Below, one piece after another: positions 45,219-56,283 of a stretch of DNA of 64,000 nucleotides. The position numbers and the translations under genes were made by a program. The DNA comes from Nocardioides panacis. Lineage in GTDB: Bacteria > Actinomycetota > Actinomycetes > Propionibacteriales > Nocardioidaceae. A model generated the notes under the pieces. The model was not told the origin of the DNA. It did no database searches and was given only the letters and a program-made list of their open reading frames with translations. The stretch lies in the NCBI RefSeq assembly GCF_019039255.1, contig NZ_CP077062.1:2108001-2172000 (forward strand). The letters run 5' to 3'. Numbering within the stretch: the first letter of the stretch is position 1; each line of letters opens with the position of its first letter.

Positions 45219-46167
45219 CGGTCGAGGTCACGTTGTCGAACTCCGAGCGGAACAGAAAGTCCCCGAACTGCCACGCCACCAGGTCCTCGTACGGCGTGGG
45301 GCGCAGGTCGTGCCGTGACACGAGGCGCTCCCAGACGTCACGGTGAGCCGGCATCGCGTCGACCAACGGCACTGGTTGTGGCTCGGCCACCTCCATTCCG
45401 AAGTGACATGCGAAGGTCGGCCACAGCTGGCGCCAGCGGAACTGGTCCCCGTTGGTGATGTTGAAGACCTCCCCCGCAGCCCGGGGCTCCGACCCCGACC
45501 ACACGGTCGCCCGGGCCAGCAGATCGGCGTCGGTCACCTGATACAGCGCGTCGTAGGCCGCCACCGTGCCAGGGAAGCGCAACGGCTGCCCCAGCTCGCG
45601 GCAGATGCTGGCGTAGACCGCGATCACCATCAGCAGGTTCATCGGGTTGCCCACCGCGTAGCCGATCACGCCCTCCGGCCGCAGCACGGTCGCGTCGAAC
45701 CCGCGCTCGGCGGCCCTGGCGCGGAGCACGTCTTCCTGGTCGTAGTAGAAGTTGGGCTGAACCAGCCGTGGGTCGCGTTCTTTGGCCGGGGAGTTGAAGT
45801 AGCCGAGGTGCGCCCCGTACGCCTTCCCGCCCTGGTAGAGCGTGACGTGGCGTACCGGCGCTCCGCACGCAACCAAGGCATCGAGGGTGTTCTCCAGCAG
45901 CGCGACGTTGACCTGCGACAGCTCTCGAACGGTGGGCCGCTCGATGTAGGCCGCGAACACCAGGTGCGTGGTGTCAGCCGCGCCCGCGAGACCCCTCCTG
46001 GCCGACTCCGGGTCCAGCAGGTCGACTGGAAGGTGCTCCCAGGACGAGGCGTCGGTCACCGGCCGCCGGCTCACCCCGCGCACGCGGACGCCACGAGCGG
46101 CGTAGGTGTCGGCCACGTGCTTGCCGATGACGCCACCGGCTCCAGCGACCAAGACGGTGTCAGCCAT
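45112..46167 (-). CDS. PRISE-type short-chain dehydrogenase/reductase
   Basis: A 351-residue enzyme. NAD(P)-binding start VLVAGAGGVIGKHVADTYAA; then the diagnostic VTLYQGGKAYGAHLG and PNFYYDQEDVL of the progesterone-5-beta-reductase/iridoid synthase-like (PRISE) group, with the unusual catalytic Lys/Tyr pair. Such enzymes reduce activated C=C bonds of enones. The natural bacterial substrate is unknown. TAGCAT lies six bases before the ATG, suggesting a leaderless message. Confidence 0.88.
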   Translation of the reverse strand: MADTVLVAGAGGVIGKHVADTYAARGVRVRGVSRRPVTDASSWEHLPVDLLDPESARRGLAGAADTTHLVFAAYIERPTVRELSQVNVALLENTLDALVACGAPVRHVTLYQGGKAYGAHLGYFNSPAKERDPRLVQPNFYYDQEDVLRARAAERGFDATVLRPEGVIGYAVGNPMNLLMVIAVYASICRELGQPLRFPGTVAAYDALYQVTDADLLARATVWSGSEPRAAGEVFNITNGDQFRWRQLWPTFACHFGMEVAEPQPVPLVDAMPAHRDVWERLVSRHDLRPTPYEDLVAWQFGDFLFRSEFDNVTSTVKARQAGFHDCLDSEDRFRELFDELVSRRVIPPVA

Positions 46168-46350
46168 CCGATCATGCTATCCAAGCCTGACGCCTTCATG
46201 CTCGACGCGCACCGCTGGCCCCGCTCAGGCACCGATCGGCGTGACCGAGACTGCGTCGTACGCCGCCTTCAGGTCAGGCCGAAGCACCACGACCGGCCGC
46301 GAGCCAGGTGCCTGATCTGGAGGTCACGCCTCCCCCCGCGTGTTTGTTGC

Positions 46351-46694
46351 GTGGAGCTCAGCAGGCACGAGGAAACGAATCGCCGCACGCTCCGTGCGCG
46401 CGACGAGATGGACCGGTGCTACGCCGACCCGCTCGACATCCCCAAGCTGGCCTCGACAGTGCACCTGTCACCCTCTCAGTTCGGACGACTGTTCACGCAG
46501 GTGTACGGCGAGACTCCGCACCGCTATCTGCAACGCCGCCGGGTCGAACGCGGCATGACACTGCTCCGACGGACCGATCGGCCGGTCACCGACGTCGCCC
46601 GGGACGTGGGCTTCGCCAGGATCGTCGGCCACCCACCCTCCGAACACCGAGCACGTCACGGGTCGCTCGCGGTGCCGTCCTGCTTCGTCGCGTC
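46351..46694 (+). pseudogene. AraC-family regulator with internal deletion
   Basis: GTG 46351 starts VELSRHEETNRRTLRARDEM, continuing with a good AraC HTH (LASTVHLSPSQFGRLFTQVY, GETPHRYLQRRRVERGMTLL, TDVARDVGFA). After that about 12 residues of the second helix-turn-helix are missing and the text jumps to PSEHRARHGSLAVPSCFVAS, the normal C-terminus of the same family. DNA binding is probably impaired. It sits just before a VOC remnant, the usual partner of this AraC subtype. Confidence 0.65.
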
Positions 46695-47076
46695 ATGGAC
46701 CCGTCCGCGCCACGCGCACTCGACCAGGACGAGGCGCTGTCCTTCGACACCGCGCACCTCGGTCTCGAGACCCGCGACGACGTCGACCTCGGCTTCATGC
46801 GCTGGCTCACCATCGGGGTCCCCGGACAGGACAGCTCCCTGCAGCTCGAGCTGGTCGGTGGCCGGCAGCACGACCCCGCCACCGCCGCCCAGGTCCGCGG
46901 CCTCGTCACCAAGGGCGCGCTCGGCGGGCGTCGAGAGCACCCAGGAGCCGGTCCAGCAGCCCTACGGCACCGACGTCGGGATCCCTGACCCGTTCGGCAA
47001 CCACGTCCGCATCAGCCAGCCCGACGCAGTGACCCCCGATGAGGTCGAGCGCAGCTACCGAGGGGCTGACGCCTGA
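46695..47076 (+). pseudogene. VOC-family protein remnant
   Basis: A VOC-type start lacking its N-terminus (ALSFDTAHLGLETRDDVDLG, MRWLTIGVPGQDSSLQLELV) is followed by a loss of about 20 residues and a frame change near 46920. The other frame then gives GVESTQEPVQQPYGTDVGIP and DPFGNHVRISQP, the normal end of the family. Two lesions make it non-functional. It presumably decayed together with the AraC gene. Confidence 0.65.
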
Positions 47077-47466
47077 CCCGGCGACGTCCGCGACGCACGT
47101 CCGAAGCACCAGCGCCAGGTTCTCTACGGTCTCTGCAACCCGGTGCGGCCGGACCCACCGCCGACACAGGGGCGCTAGAGCCAGGTCACCGGGCGGCTCA
47201 TCAGCTGCGTCGGACTCGATCTCACCGCCACTCACACCGCGAAACGCCAGCGACAGCACGTCGATCGCACCCGGCACGGAGGTGCGTTCGGCGAAGAGCC
47301 GGGATGCCGCGAGCGCCGAGAAGTCGACGTGCTCATCCGTCCCCCGGTCAACTGAACACTCTCGTCCGGAATTGGGGCTGCCCGTCCGTGTCCTCCCACC
47401 AGCGGTTCCAACTGTCGCCGCTGGCGTATGCCCTAGTCTGACAATGCGAAGGCTGAAGGAATCAGG
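47077..47466. other. Intergenic stretch before the CoA-transferase gene
   Basis: No gene recognised. The right end holds the ribosome site AAGGA (47456-47460) of the next gene. Confidence 0.4.
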
Positions 47467-48988
<1,522 letters not shown>

Positions 48989-49096
48989 CGGACCAAACGG
49001 TCGCGATCCAGGGTCGATCACGGGGAGCGGTCTGACAGCGCAGCAAGCGCTCTGAGGGCCCAGACATCTCGCCGGGCACACGGAGCCCGGGAGTTA

Positions 49097-49112
49097 TACA
49101 ACAGTGCTTGTA
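49097..49112. promoter_or_regulatory. Inverted repeat upstream of the ArsR-type gene
   Basis: TACAA (49097-49101) and TTGTA (49108-49112) are inverted with a six-base gap, in a small AT-rich patch 32 bases before the start codon. This is a plausible autoregulatory site for an ArsR-type repressor. The arms are short, so confidence is low. Confidence 0.35.
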
Positions 49113-49143
49113 GATAGACGCTCGCCGGCCGCAGGCTAGAGGT

Positions 49144-49755
49144 GTGACCCGCAAGACGGCCGAGCACCGGCACCGCATCGACGACGTCAGTACCGAGCTG
49201 ATCGACGTCCTCGTCGCTCTGCACCACCCGACCCGGCGATGGTTGGTTGAGTTGCTGTACGTCGAGGGGCCGGCCACGGTGGGCGGGCTCGCCGCGCGCA
49301 CCGGGCTGGCGGTGGGGTCGGTGAGCCACCACCTCAAGCCGCTGCATCGGCAGGGATTCGTCGAGCCGGCGCCCGAGCTGGCCCGCGACACCCGGGAGAG
49401 TTGGTGGCGGGTGACCGAGCGCCAACTGACGTGGAGCGCCGAGGACTTCGCGCCCGACAGTCTGGGCCGCAAGGTCGCAGACCACGCGGAGCTCGAGAAC
49501 TTCCGGTACCAGGCACGCGCCACGCAGCAGTGGCTCCAGGACATGGGCCAGACGACGCCGGAGTGGCGGCGCGCGGCAGGCTCGACCGACAGCCTGGTCC
49601 GGGCCACCCCCGAGCAGACCAAGGACCTGCACCAGCGCCTGGGCGCCGTCCTCCAGGCGTGGACCGAGGAGGTCAAGACCGAGAGCCCGGCGGCCGACAG
49701 CCGGATGGTCCGGGTCATCCTGCGGATGTTCCCCAGCAGGCCGGTGCGGCCGTGA
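49144..49755 (+). CDS. ArsR-type winged-helix transcriptional regulator
   Basis: A 203-residue regulator. HHPTRRWLVELLYVEGPATV and LAVGSVSHHLKPLHRQGFVE form an ArsR-like HTH (about 25-80). The C-terminal 110 residues are helical and probably an effector or dimer domain; no metal-binding Cys set is present. The GTG start of the MFS gene overlaps its stop (GTGA), so it very likely controls that exporter. Confidence 0.9.
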   Translation: MTRKTAEHRHRIDDVSTELIDVLVALHHPTRRWLVELLYVEGPATVGGLAARTGLAVGSVSHHLKPLHRQGFVEPAPELARDTRESWWRVTERQLTWSAEDFAPDSLGRKVADHAELENFRYQARATQQWLQDMGQTTPEWRRAAGSTDSLVRATPEQTKDLHQRLGAVLQAWTEEVKTESPAADSRMVRVILRMFPSRPVRP

Positions 49756-50981
49756 GCGCCGCCTCTGCGCCGGCCCTGCTGGGGGCCGCACCGCCGCCGG
49801 TGCGTCGCGACCCGATGGTGCTGACCTGGCTCGCGGGCACCACGATCTCGGCGTTCGGCGACGCGGTGTGGACCGTCGCGCTCGCGTGGACCGCCGTACA
49901 GACGGTGTCGTCGACGCTGGCGGGCGCCGTGCTCGGGGCCGAGATGCTCCCGCAGGCGGTCCTCGTCCTCCTTGGCGGCGTGCTGGCAGACCGCTTCGAC
50001 CCGCGGCGCATCCTCGTCCTCGGCCAGGTGGCCCGGGCTCTCGTCCTTGCGCTCGGAGCGCTCGCGTGGCACGCCGGGTCCGACGGCGCCGTGACGTTGT
50101 TCGCTATCGCCCTGTCCTTCGGGGTCGTCGCGGGACTGACCGTCCCATCGGGTGGACCACTGCTGCGGGAGTTCGTCCACCCCGACGACTTCGGGACGGT
50201 GATGGGCTGGCAGCAGGTCCTCGGCCGCACCATGCGCCTCCTGGGCGCGCCGGCGGGCGGCGTCATCATTGCCTTGTACGGCCCGGTGGGCGCGATGGTG
50301 ATCGACGGCGCGTCGTTCGCATTCATCGCGCTGGTGCTCGCCTTGGTAGTGCGGGCCCGGTACGCGGTGCCGCGCGCCGCGCACACCCGCTGGTGGGAAT
50401 CCTTCTCCGACGGTGTCGCCTACCTGGGGCGCAGCCCGACGGCGCGCATCTTCATCACGGGGCTGACCGCGCTGAACGTGTTCGTGACCCCGGTCGTCGC
50501 ACTCGGGCTGGCGATCCGCGTCGAGGGATCCGGCTGGGGTGCGCACTGGCTCGGCTTCGCCGACGGCACCCTGGCCGTCGGCGCGATCGCCGGAAGCCTG
50601 CTCGCGATCCGCTGGCCGCGGCTGCACGCCGCGCGGGCCGGGTTCAGGGTCCTGGTGCTGCAAGGCGTAGGGCTGGCGATCGTGGGCATGCCGTCCCTGC
50701 CGGCCGTGCTGCTGGGGATGGTCACGGTAGGGGTGACGGCCGGCATGGCGTCGGTCTGGCTGTCGGGCGCGTTCCTGAAGGCGATCGACCCGGAGTACAC
50801 CGGCCGCGTCTCCTCGGTCACCAGCCTCGGTGACATGACCCTGATGCCGCTCTCGCTGCCGGTGCTCGGCGCGATCGCGGGAACCACCAGCGTGCTGACC
50901 TCAACGCTGATCTTCGGGCTCACGATGTCCCTGCTATGCCTGACCTTCGCGACGCGCAAGGCCATCGCGACCCTGACGTGA
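49752..50981 (+). CDS. MFS transporter, probable drug exporter
   Basis: A 409-residue protein with about twelve membrane segments. It has the MFS loop motif GGVLADRFDPRRILVLGQVA after segment 2, and AGGVIIALYGPVGAMVIDGA. It resembles the enterobactin-exporter/MFS_3 group. Start GTG 49752 overlaps the regulator gene. The operon regulator-exporter suggests substrate-induced efflux; the substrate is unknown. Confidence 0.9.
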   Translation: MSAASAPALLGAAPPPVRRDPMVLTWLAGTTISAFGDAVWTVALAWTAVQTVSSTLAGAVLGAEMLPQAVLVLLGGVLADRFDPRRILVLGQVARALVLALGALAWHAGSDGAVTLFAIALSFGVVAGLTVPSGGPLLREFVHPDDFGTVMGWQQVLGRTMRLLGAPAGGVIIALYGPVGAMVIDGASFAFIALVLALVVRARYAVPRAAHTRWWESFSDGVAYLGRSPTARIFITGLTALNVFVTPVVALGLAIRVEGSGWGAHWLGFADGTLAVGAIAGSLLAIRWPRLHAARAGFRVLVLQGVGLAIVGMPSLPAVLLGMVTVGVTAGMASVWLSGAFLKAIDPEYTGRVSSVTSLGDMTLMPLSLPVLGAIAGTTSVLTSTLIFGLTMSLLCLTFATRKAIATLT

Positions 50982-51250
50982 TTCAGGCCGTCCCGTAGAC
51001 ATACCGAGGCACCGACCTCCAGCACGAGCATCCCTTCGAGCCGCAGGTGAACGTCCGGACATGCCGAGATGAGCGCGTTCCGGTGGGGCATGCTGCGAGG
51101 CGCATTCGCCATGCGCGTGACGTTCGAGGCGATGGTGCCTACCTGTTCCGGCTACGCCGACTGGCTGCGCGACTACGTCGGAGGACGTGACGGTGAAGCT
51201 CGTCAACCAAGGGCGCCGATGACCAAGGCGTGTCTTGTGGCAGCCATGAA

Positions 51251-52078
51251 TCAGCTCGGCGTGAGCCGGGTAGCGGCGTGACGCCACATGGACACGCACA
51301 CACCCACGACGAAGACCAGTAGCAGCAGCAGCGCAGGGGTCAGCACAGTACCTGCGGTCGCCGAGAAGCCCGTCTGAGCGGTCACCGCTCCCCCGGCCAG
51401 GAACCCGAGTCCGGCTACGACCGCGGTCCACCCCAGCCAGCGTGCGTAGCGGTGCCCCAGGGCGATGGACAGCCCGAGCGACACCAGGGTGAGGCCGTTG
51501 GTGAGGTGGAAGAACCCGCTGAGTCCCTTCTCAACGCCGCGCACACCCTCGGCTACCTGGAACGCGGAGGTCTTCCCCGCCCCAACGGGTGCGCTGGTCC
51601 ACGTGTCGATGGCCGAGCGCAGTGCCACGCCGTCGACGGCCATCTGGACCGTGAACACCGCCACGAGCAGCACGCTGGTGACCGCGCCCACGAAGGCGAG
51701 GGCGCCGGGAAGCCCGGGCTGCCGGACCAGGCTGAGCGCGAGCATGATCAGGGCGAGCCCGAGGAGCAGCGTGCCAACCCATTGCCCGATGTGCACCAAC
51801 GTCCAGTGGGCGTAGCTCGCGTACTCGATGAACGCCGCCCGGGAGTCGTTCGGATCTGCGTGCGCGGGGTGCATCTGGCCCATCACCACCTGCACGAGCA
51901 GGCCCGCCACACCGGCGGTCGCACCCACGCGCAGCCACGCGGCGTCGACCACGCCGGCCGTGGGCGGCGTGGGTGCCGCCCGATCCTCCCGGCCGGACTG
52001 GACGGGCGTGTCAAGCGGTGCGGCTCGCTGCGGTGGCACGGTGTCGCCACGCCCGGTCGAGCTGACATCGGTTCTCAT
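51251..52078 (-). CDS. Hypothetical integral membrane protein
   Basis: Unrecognised 275-residue protein with about six membrane segments (GATAGVAGLLVQVVMG, LLLGLALIMLALSLV, LAFVGAVTSVLLVAVFTVQM, LVSLGLSIALGHRYARWLG, LLLLLVFVVGVCVSMW). Start placed at ATG 52078; an in-frame start at 52210 would add 44 residues of poor composition. No ribosome site is obvious for either. Confidence 0.7.
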   Translation of the reverse strand: MRTDVSSTGRGDTVPPQRAAPLDTPVQSGREDRAAPTPPTAGVVDAAWLRVGATAGVAGLLVQVVMGQMHPAHADPNDSRAAFIEYASYAHWTLVHIGQWVGTLLLGLALIMLALSLVRQPGLPGALAFVGAVTSVLLVAVFTVQMAVDGVALRSAIDTWTSAPVGAGKTSAFQVAEGVRGVEKGLSGFFHLTNGLTLVSLGLSIALGHRYARWLGWTAVVAGLGFLAGGAVTAQTGFSATAGTVLTPALLLLLVFVVGVCVSMWRHAATRLTPS

Positions 52079-52308
52079 TCGGCTGAACCGCAAAGATCTA
52101 GGCATCGCGCGCCTCCAGCGACGAGAGAGCGTCGTGGCCCGGCCAGAAGCACGAACTGGGTTCCTTGCACCGACCGAGTCGTCTTGGTCAAGCGTGGCCA
52201 CTGTCGACATTCGCTGTCCATGACCCGGTTGTGCAAGCAGGACGCCCCATCAGGGTGCCGCCGCCCGAAGTGCCGATCTGCGTTGCCGAGTGCCGCGCCC
52301 CCTCCTGA

Positions 52309-52483
52309 CTACACGGACACCGAGGACGGTTCGTCGAGGTCGAGGTGGGCGAGCTCACCGCGGGAGATGACACCGGTCTCGGTGAACACGTTCCGCAGGT
52401 GCCCAGCACTGGGCGGCGACGTTCTTGTTCGACAGACCCTGGCCGACCAGTTCGGCGACCGCAATTCCATCGGGGTGAGGTTG
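52309..52483 (-). pseudogene. LuxR-type HTH fragment
   Basis: Read leftwards the pieces LTPMEL, VAELVGQGLSNKNVAAQ and GHLRNVFTETGVISRGELAH are consecutive parts of a LuxR/GerE helix-turn-helix, but each lies in a different frame and the recognition helix is partly deleted. The last piece runs to a stop at 52309. It is the 3' end of a dead response-regulator-type gene. Confidence 0.65.
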
Positions 52484-52497
52484 AGGTTGAGCCAGGG

Positions 52498-52903
52498 TGG
52501 CGAGGAGTCCGCCCTGTTCACCATCCGGCTCGACGGTAGCCAGGAACGACAGGTGACCTCGTTCGCGCTCCACGCCGGCGACGCCACGTGGTCGCCGGAC
52601 GGTCGCACCATGGCGCTCGAGGCGTCCCCGACGCCGACCAGCCGCGGTGACGTCTACACGGTGCGGCCGGACGGCAGCCAGCTGCGGAACCTCACACGCA
52701 ACGACTCCCAGGTGGCCGGGTCCGCGGACCCCGTGTGGTCACCGGACGGCAAGTTCCTTCTCTTCCTGTCCGAGACCCGGACCACGGATGGTGACGTGAC
52801 CGGCGGCCTGACCGTGATGAGGGCCAACGGGACGGCACGGAGATTCGTCCCCGCGACTCCGATGTTCGAGCACCAACCGGACTGGCGGGCCATCCGAAGG
52901 TGA
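52498..52903 (+). pseudogene. 5'-truncated PD40/TolB-like beta-propeller gene
   Basis: About 135 residues of PD40-type repeats: LFTIRLDGSQERQVTSFALH, DATWSPDGRTMALEAS, DPVWSPDGKFLLFLSETR, ending MFEHQPDWRAIRR. No start codon lies at the front of the homology, and the reading emerges from the LuxR remnant on the other strand. It looks like the last third of a secreted or periplasmic propeller protein joined to unrelated DNA. Confidence 0.65.
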
Positions 52904-53052
52904 CGCCTGGGGGTTGGCACTGTTGGAGACCCAAGCTCCCGCACGTGGATGAAGAATCCTCTGTTGGCGATCGCAGTCCCGGCCGCCTCGTAGGGCGTTC
53001 CCAGGGCAACCCCGCCCGCTATCGACCTTGGTTGCTGCGCCTCGCGGATCTG

Positions 53053-53896
53053 CCGAGATCCGCTCGGCATGACACCGAGGGCCCAGCGGCGGCGGACACA
53101 GGCCGTGCTCAGCCGTCGCGCGCTGCTGCGGGCGAGCGTCCGCCCCGACGCCCGGACGATGCCCGGGGCGCCTGACCGCTCACGCCCAGGAACGCCGCGC
53201 CACCTTCACGATCGGCGTGAGGTGGAGCTCCCGGGACCCCGCCCTTCGATGGAGGTCGCCAGCTCGCGGTCGATCCAACGCCCGATCACCTCGACCACGT
53301 AGGCCCGCTCGCCGCGGTCGAGCCGATGCCCCTTCGCGATGCCGTGCCACGTCGCCAGGCAGCTGCGGCAGCAGGTCGCGGTGGCGTGCTGGGCCACGAA
53401 GACCGGGTGGTTGCGGTAGGGGGTCTGCCGGCCGTCGTTGCGCGGCTCGGCCGGCGCCAGCCGCTCCGCGATGATCTCCGCGGCGTGAGCCCGCATCGTC
53501 TGCGGACCGCGCAGCTCAGCCGTAGCCCGCTCGCGCCCGCGCAGGTGGAACCGCCGCCCGAACGGTCGCGCGCTCGCGCGGTCAATCCGGTCATCGATCT
53601 CGGCGGGGTCGGGCACGCCCCCAGACTAGGCACGGCACGGTGGCCGACGACGAGGCCAAGACCGGCCGGGTCGCCGTGGGGCTGCGAACCACCAGTGCCC
53701 GAAGGCGCGACAAAGAGGAAGTGGAACAGCCACACGTCTTCCTCGGCCAGCTCGACCAGCGGCGGTCGCGGACCCGAAGCGCCAGGGCACCGATCACGGC
53801 GAGGTACCGGAACCCCGGACCCGAACCCGAACCCGGACCAATGCCGGGCATCGCACGACCGTGCCGCGCTCTGGCACTTGCGGTCATCCGGATCTG
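53053..53896. repeat. Copy A of a large direct repeat containing a DUF4186 gene
   Basis: Corresponds to 57644-58470. The stretch 53249-53810 is identical to 57842-58403 (562 bases). The left 190 bases differ at scattered positions. The right end has an extra CCCGAACCCGAACCCGG-type insertion. Similarity stops at GGATCTG, next to the IS110 element. Confidence 0.9.
53206..53616 (-). CDS. DUF4186 family protein, copy A
   Basis: A 136-residue protein. The DUF4186 core is intact: RNDGRQTPYRNHPVFVAQHA followed by TATCCRSCLATWHGIAKGHR, with a CCxxC and two His likely to bind metal. The function is unknown. GTG 53616 has TAGTCT six bases upstream, compatible with a leaderless message. Differs from copy B only near the C-terminus (SIEGRGPG vs SMEGRDPG). 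Confidence 0.85.
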   Translation of the reverse strand: MPDPAEIDDRIDRASARPFGRRFHLRGRERATAELRGPQTMRAHAAEIIAERLAPAEPRNDGRQTPYRNHPVFVAQHATATCCRSCLATWHGIAKGHRLDRGERAYVVEVIGRWIDRELATSIEGRGPGSSTSRRS

Positions 53897-53909
53897 GTTC
53901 CCCTCTGTG

Positions 53910-55236
53910 TCAAGGCCGCGGCTTTGGCCTTCCTGAGTTTGCGACGTCGCTTGTCGCCGTCAAGGTCGTTCGTCCGGTGGGGCGCTCCATCTTGACGGCT
54001 CCTGCGCGCCGTTGCCTGGAGCGCGGAGCCGGAGCCTGGTGGGTCTTCGCAGCGGTCTTGGTGACGGGTAGCGTCGGGGTTGCGGGTCCGGGAAGTGGCT
54101 GATCCGAAGAGCCGATGACCGGGGTGGACAGATCGGCCGCGCTGGATTGTGAAGACGCCCCCGAGTGCCCTCCCGGGCCCGCCTGTTCTGTCTCAGCTTC
54201 CGGCACCTGGCTGCTGTCGGCGTCGGCGACGAGTTGTCGATAGACGGCGTCGGAGAGCCGCCGCTTGAGGCAGCGCAGGGCCTCCATCGGGGTCTTGGCC
54301 TCGGCCAGCTTTCGTCGGTAGTAGGCGCGGCCCTCGGTGTCGTGGCGGATCTGCACGATCGCGGCGACGTGCAGCACGTGGTTGAGCCGTCGGTTCCCAG
54401 CCCGGGACAGGCGGTGTCGGATCTGGTCACCGCTCGAGGCGTCCAGGGGTGCGGTGCCAGTCCAGGAGGCGAAGTGGTTGCGGTCGGGGAACCGGGCCAC
54501 GTCGCCGACGTCGGACAGGACCCGGGCTGCGCCGGCCGGGCCGATCCCGAACAGGTCCATCAGGTGCGATCCGCGGTCTTGGACCGCTGTCCGGAGCTCC
54601 TTGGTGATCGACGTGAGCTTCGCATCGACCGCGACCAGGTCGGCGATCTCTTCGACAGCCATCCGCCGCATCGTCTTACCTGTCAGCGATCTCGGCCTCA
54701 CCTTGGCGAGCAGTCGCTTCGCCTGCAACGCGGAAAGGTCCCGCTTGGCGCCACCGGGGATGAGCTCAGTGAGCAGCCGCTGCAACCGGTTGACGGTCTG
54801 CACTCGCAGGTGCGCGAGCTCGTCACGGCGATCGGTGAGCAGCCGCAACGCAACCAGCTCCTCGTCGCAGGACAGCTCGTTCAGTCCGGCTGTCCGCAGT
54901 GCCACCATCGCGACCGCGTGCGCGTCGGTGGCATCGGTCTTGCGGGCGTTGCCGGTGTCGAAGACCCGCACCCGGGCTGCCAGCTTCGCCGGCACATCGA
55001 GAACAGTCTCGCCCTGGGCGAGCAGCCGCGCGGCCAGCGGCCGCCCCATCCCGTTGGCCCCCCTCGACCGCCCACCGACGGCTCCGCCACTGTCCACGCA
55101 CGAACTTGGTCATCAGCTGGTAGCCGGTGCTAGTGGTGGCAAACCGGCCCGTGGCCAGCACCGTCCCCTGTTCGTCGATCACCTCGATCGTCACCGACTT
55201 CTTGTGCGGGTCCACACCCACGATCACTCGACTCAT
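53910..55236 (-). CDS. IS110-family transposase, frame broken at a G run
   Basis: ATG 55236 (GAGGAGG upstream) starts MSRVIVGVDPHKKSVTIEVI, the DEDD RuvC-like N-terminus with Asp9. At the run 55058-55063 one base must be removed to go from WAVEG to ANGMGRPLAARLLAQGE. Then come RKTDATDAHAVAMVAL and the Transposase_20 part (FGIGPAGAARVLSDVGDVAR, FASWTGTAPLDASSGDQIRH). The C-terminal 90 residues are Pro/Ser/Thr-rich. The joined length is about 441 residues. Such enzymes recombine DNA guided by a bridge RNA; activity here depends on whether the shift is real. Confidence 0.9.
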
Positions 55237-55530
55237 CCGTACTACCTCCTCGCTCGAGCCGGTTATCAGCGAGGCCGGGCAGAGCTACTTTGAGCCGGGC
55301 GATCCCCTCTCGAGCCACGCCTCACCACGGCACCCGACGGGACCGCATGCCAGATGTGAGCCACACCAACACGGTGGGCAGCCGCTGCCATGAGAGCGTC
55401 CCGCCGAGCACCTTCGACAACAGCCTGGCCCGGCCGCTGCCGTGAGAGAAGTCAACAAGTAGCCGCGATCCGGGCTCCTCAACCCCGAAACCCCGTGGTG
55501 GGCCGGACGGCCCCTCTGCGCAGCAGTGAG
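55237..55530 (-). ncRNA. Candidate bridge RNA region of the IS110 element
   Basis: Non-coding DNA directly upstream of the transposase start. Two 16-base near-identical blocks, GCCGCTGCCATGAGAG (55381-55396) and GCCGCTGCCGTGAGAG (55433-55448), lie 52 bases apart. Internal guide loops of bridge RNAs would be expected here. The RNA ends and fold are not determined. Confidence 0.35.
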
Positions 55531-55560
55531 CCAGCCGACGGAACCTGGCGAACAAGGGAC

Positions 55561-56022
55561 TCAGATGGCCGCGGCTGCATTCAGCGGGTTGTTCGCCGCC
55601 ATCTCAGCCGCCGTCTCCAGCAGCTGTGCGACGAGCTGGAGGGTGAGCGCGTCCTGCTCGCTCATCCGCTGACCGAACGGCCCCCGCGCCCGCGCCAACC
55701 CCGAACCGACGCGGAGCATGCACTCGCGGACGTCCCGGCTGACCTCCGGCGGAACGCGTTCGAGCAGCGACGCAACCTCGTTGAGGCCAGAGACGATGGA
55801 ACGCGGGTCGAGCTGGAACTCGTCCAACAGCCACTCGCGGTTGAGGGTCATGGCCCGCATCAGCTGCCAACCCAAGGGCGAGTCCCGAGGCGCGTCGTCA
55901 ACGCTCCGCCAAAAGGCCGCCTCCTCGAGCTCGTCCAGACGGCTACGTCCGACCAGCGCGCTGACCACCCAGACCGGCCCGAGCTGCAGGGTCAGCCACT
56001 CGGTATCCGACCATCCGTCCAT
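55561..56022 (-). CDS. Hypothetical protein
   Basis: Unrecognised 153-residue soluble protein, mostly helical (DELEEAAFWRSVDDAPRDSP, SIVSGLNEVASLLERVPPEV, MSEQDALTLQLVAQLLETAA). Protein-like composition throughout, with an ATG start at 56022 and only a weak ribosome site. It lies between the IS110 element and a divergent MOSC gene. Confidence 0.65.
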   Translation of the reverse strand: MDGWSDTEWLTLQLGPVWVVSALVGRSRLDELEEAAFWRSVDDAPRDSPLGWQLMRAMTLNREWLLDEFQLDPRSIVSGLNEVASLLERVPPEVSRDVRECMLRVGSGLARARGPFGQRMSEQDALTLQLVAQLLETAAEMAANNPLNAAAAI

Positions 56023-56283
56023 GAGGCCAAGGTAAGCCCGAAGACCCGGGTGAACCAGGGGTCGAGGACGATCCGCAGGAGTGGCCCGCTTGGCAGCTAC
56101 GGGTCGTGGCTAGGCCAGCCGCCCACCGGCTGACACCGGCGATGGGCAACACGCACCCCGAGGATTCCCAGTCGGTTCAGAGTTACCGGATCCCGCGATC
56201 CGCGCGGACATGCCGAATTGAGTACGTCGGCGGGGGTCGAAGAGCCAGCCTGGGACGGGACCCGCCCGTGTGAGGATGCCTGC

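Larger units (their letters stand above)
53897..55560 (-). mobile_element. IS110-family insertion element (borders approximate)
   Basis: Contains an IS110-type transposase gene read leftwards and about 300 bases of upstream non-coding DNA, the place where IS110-group elements carry their bridge RNA. The right border is set where repeat copy A ends; the left border is unknown and given as the next gene end. No terminal inverted repeats were seen, as is normal for this family. Confidence 0.6.

Noticed and set aside
51069-51281. 70-residue rightward ORF
   Set aside because: No ribosome site, no recognisable family, and the composition changes midway; at best a remnant.
53811-53840. Short tandem CCCGAA units in repeat copy A as a functional array
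   Set aside because: Only about three imperfect units, absent from copy B; more likely a simple slippage insertion.
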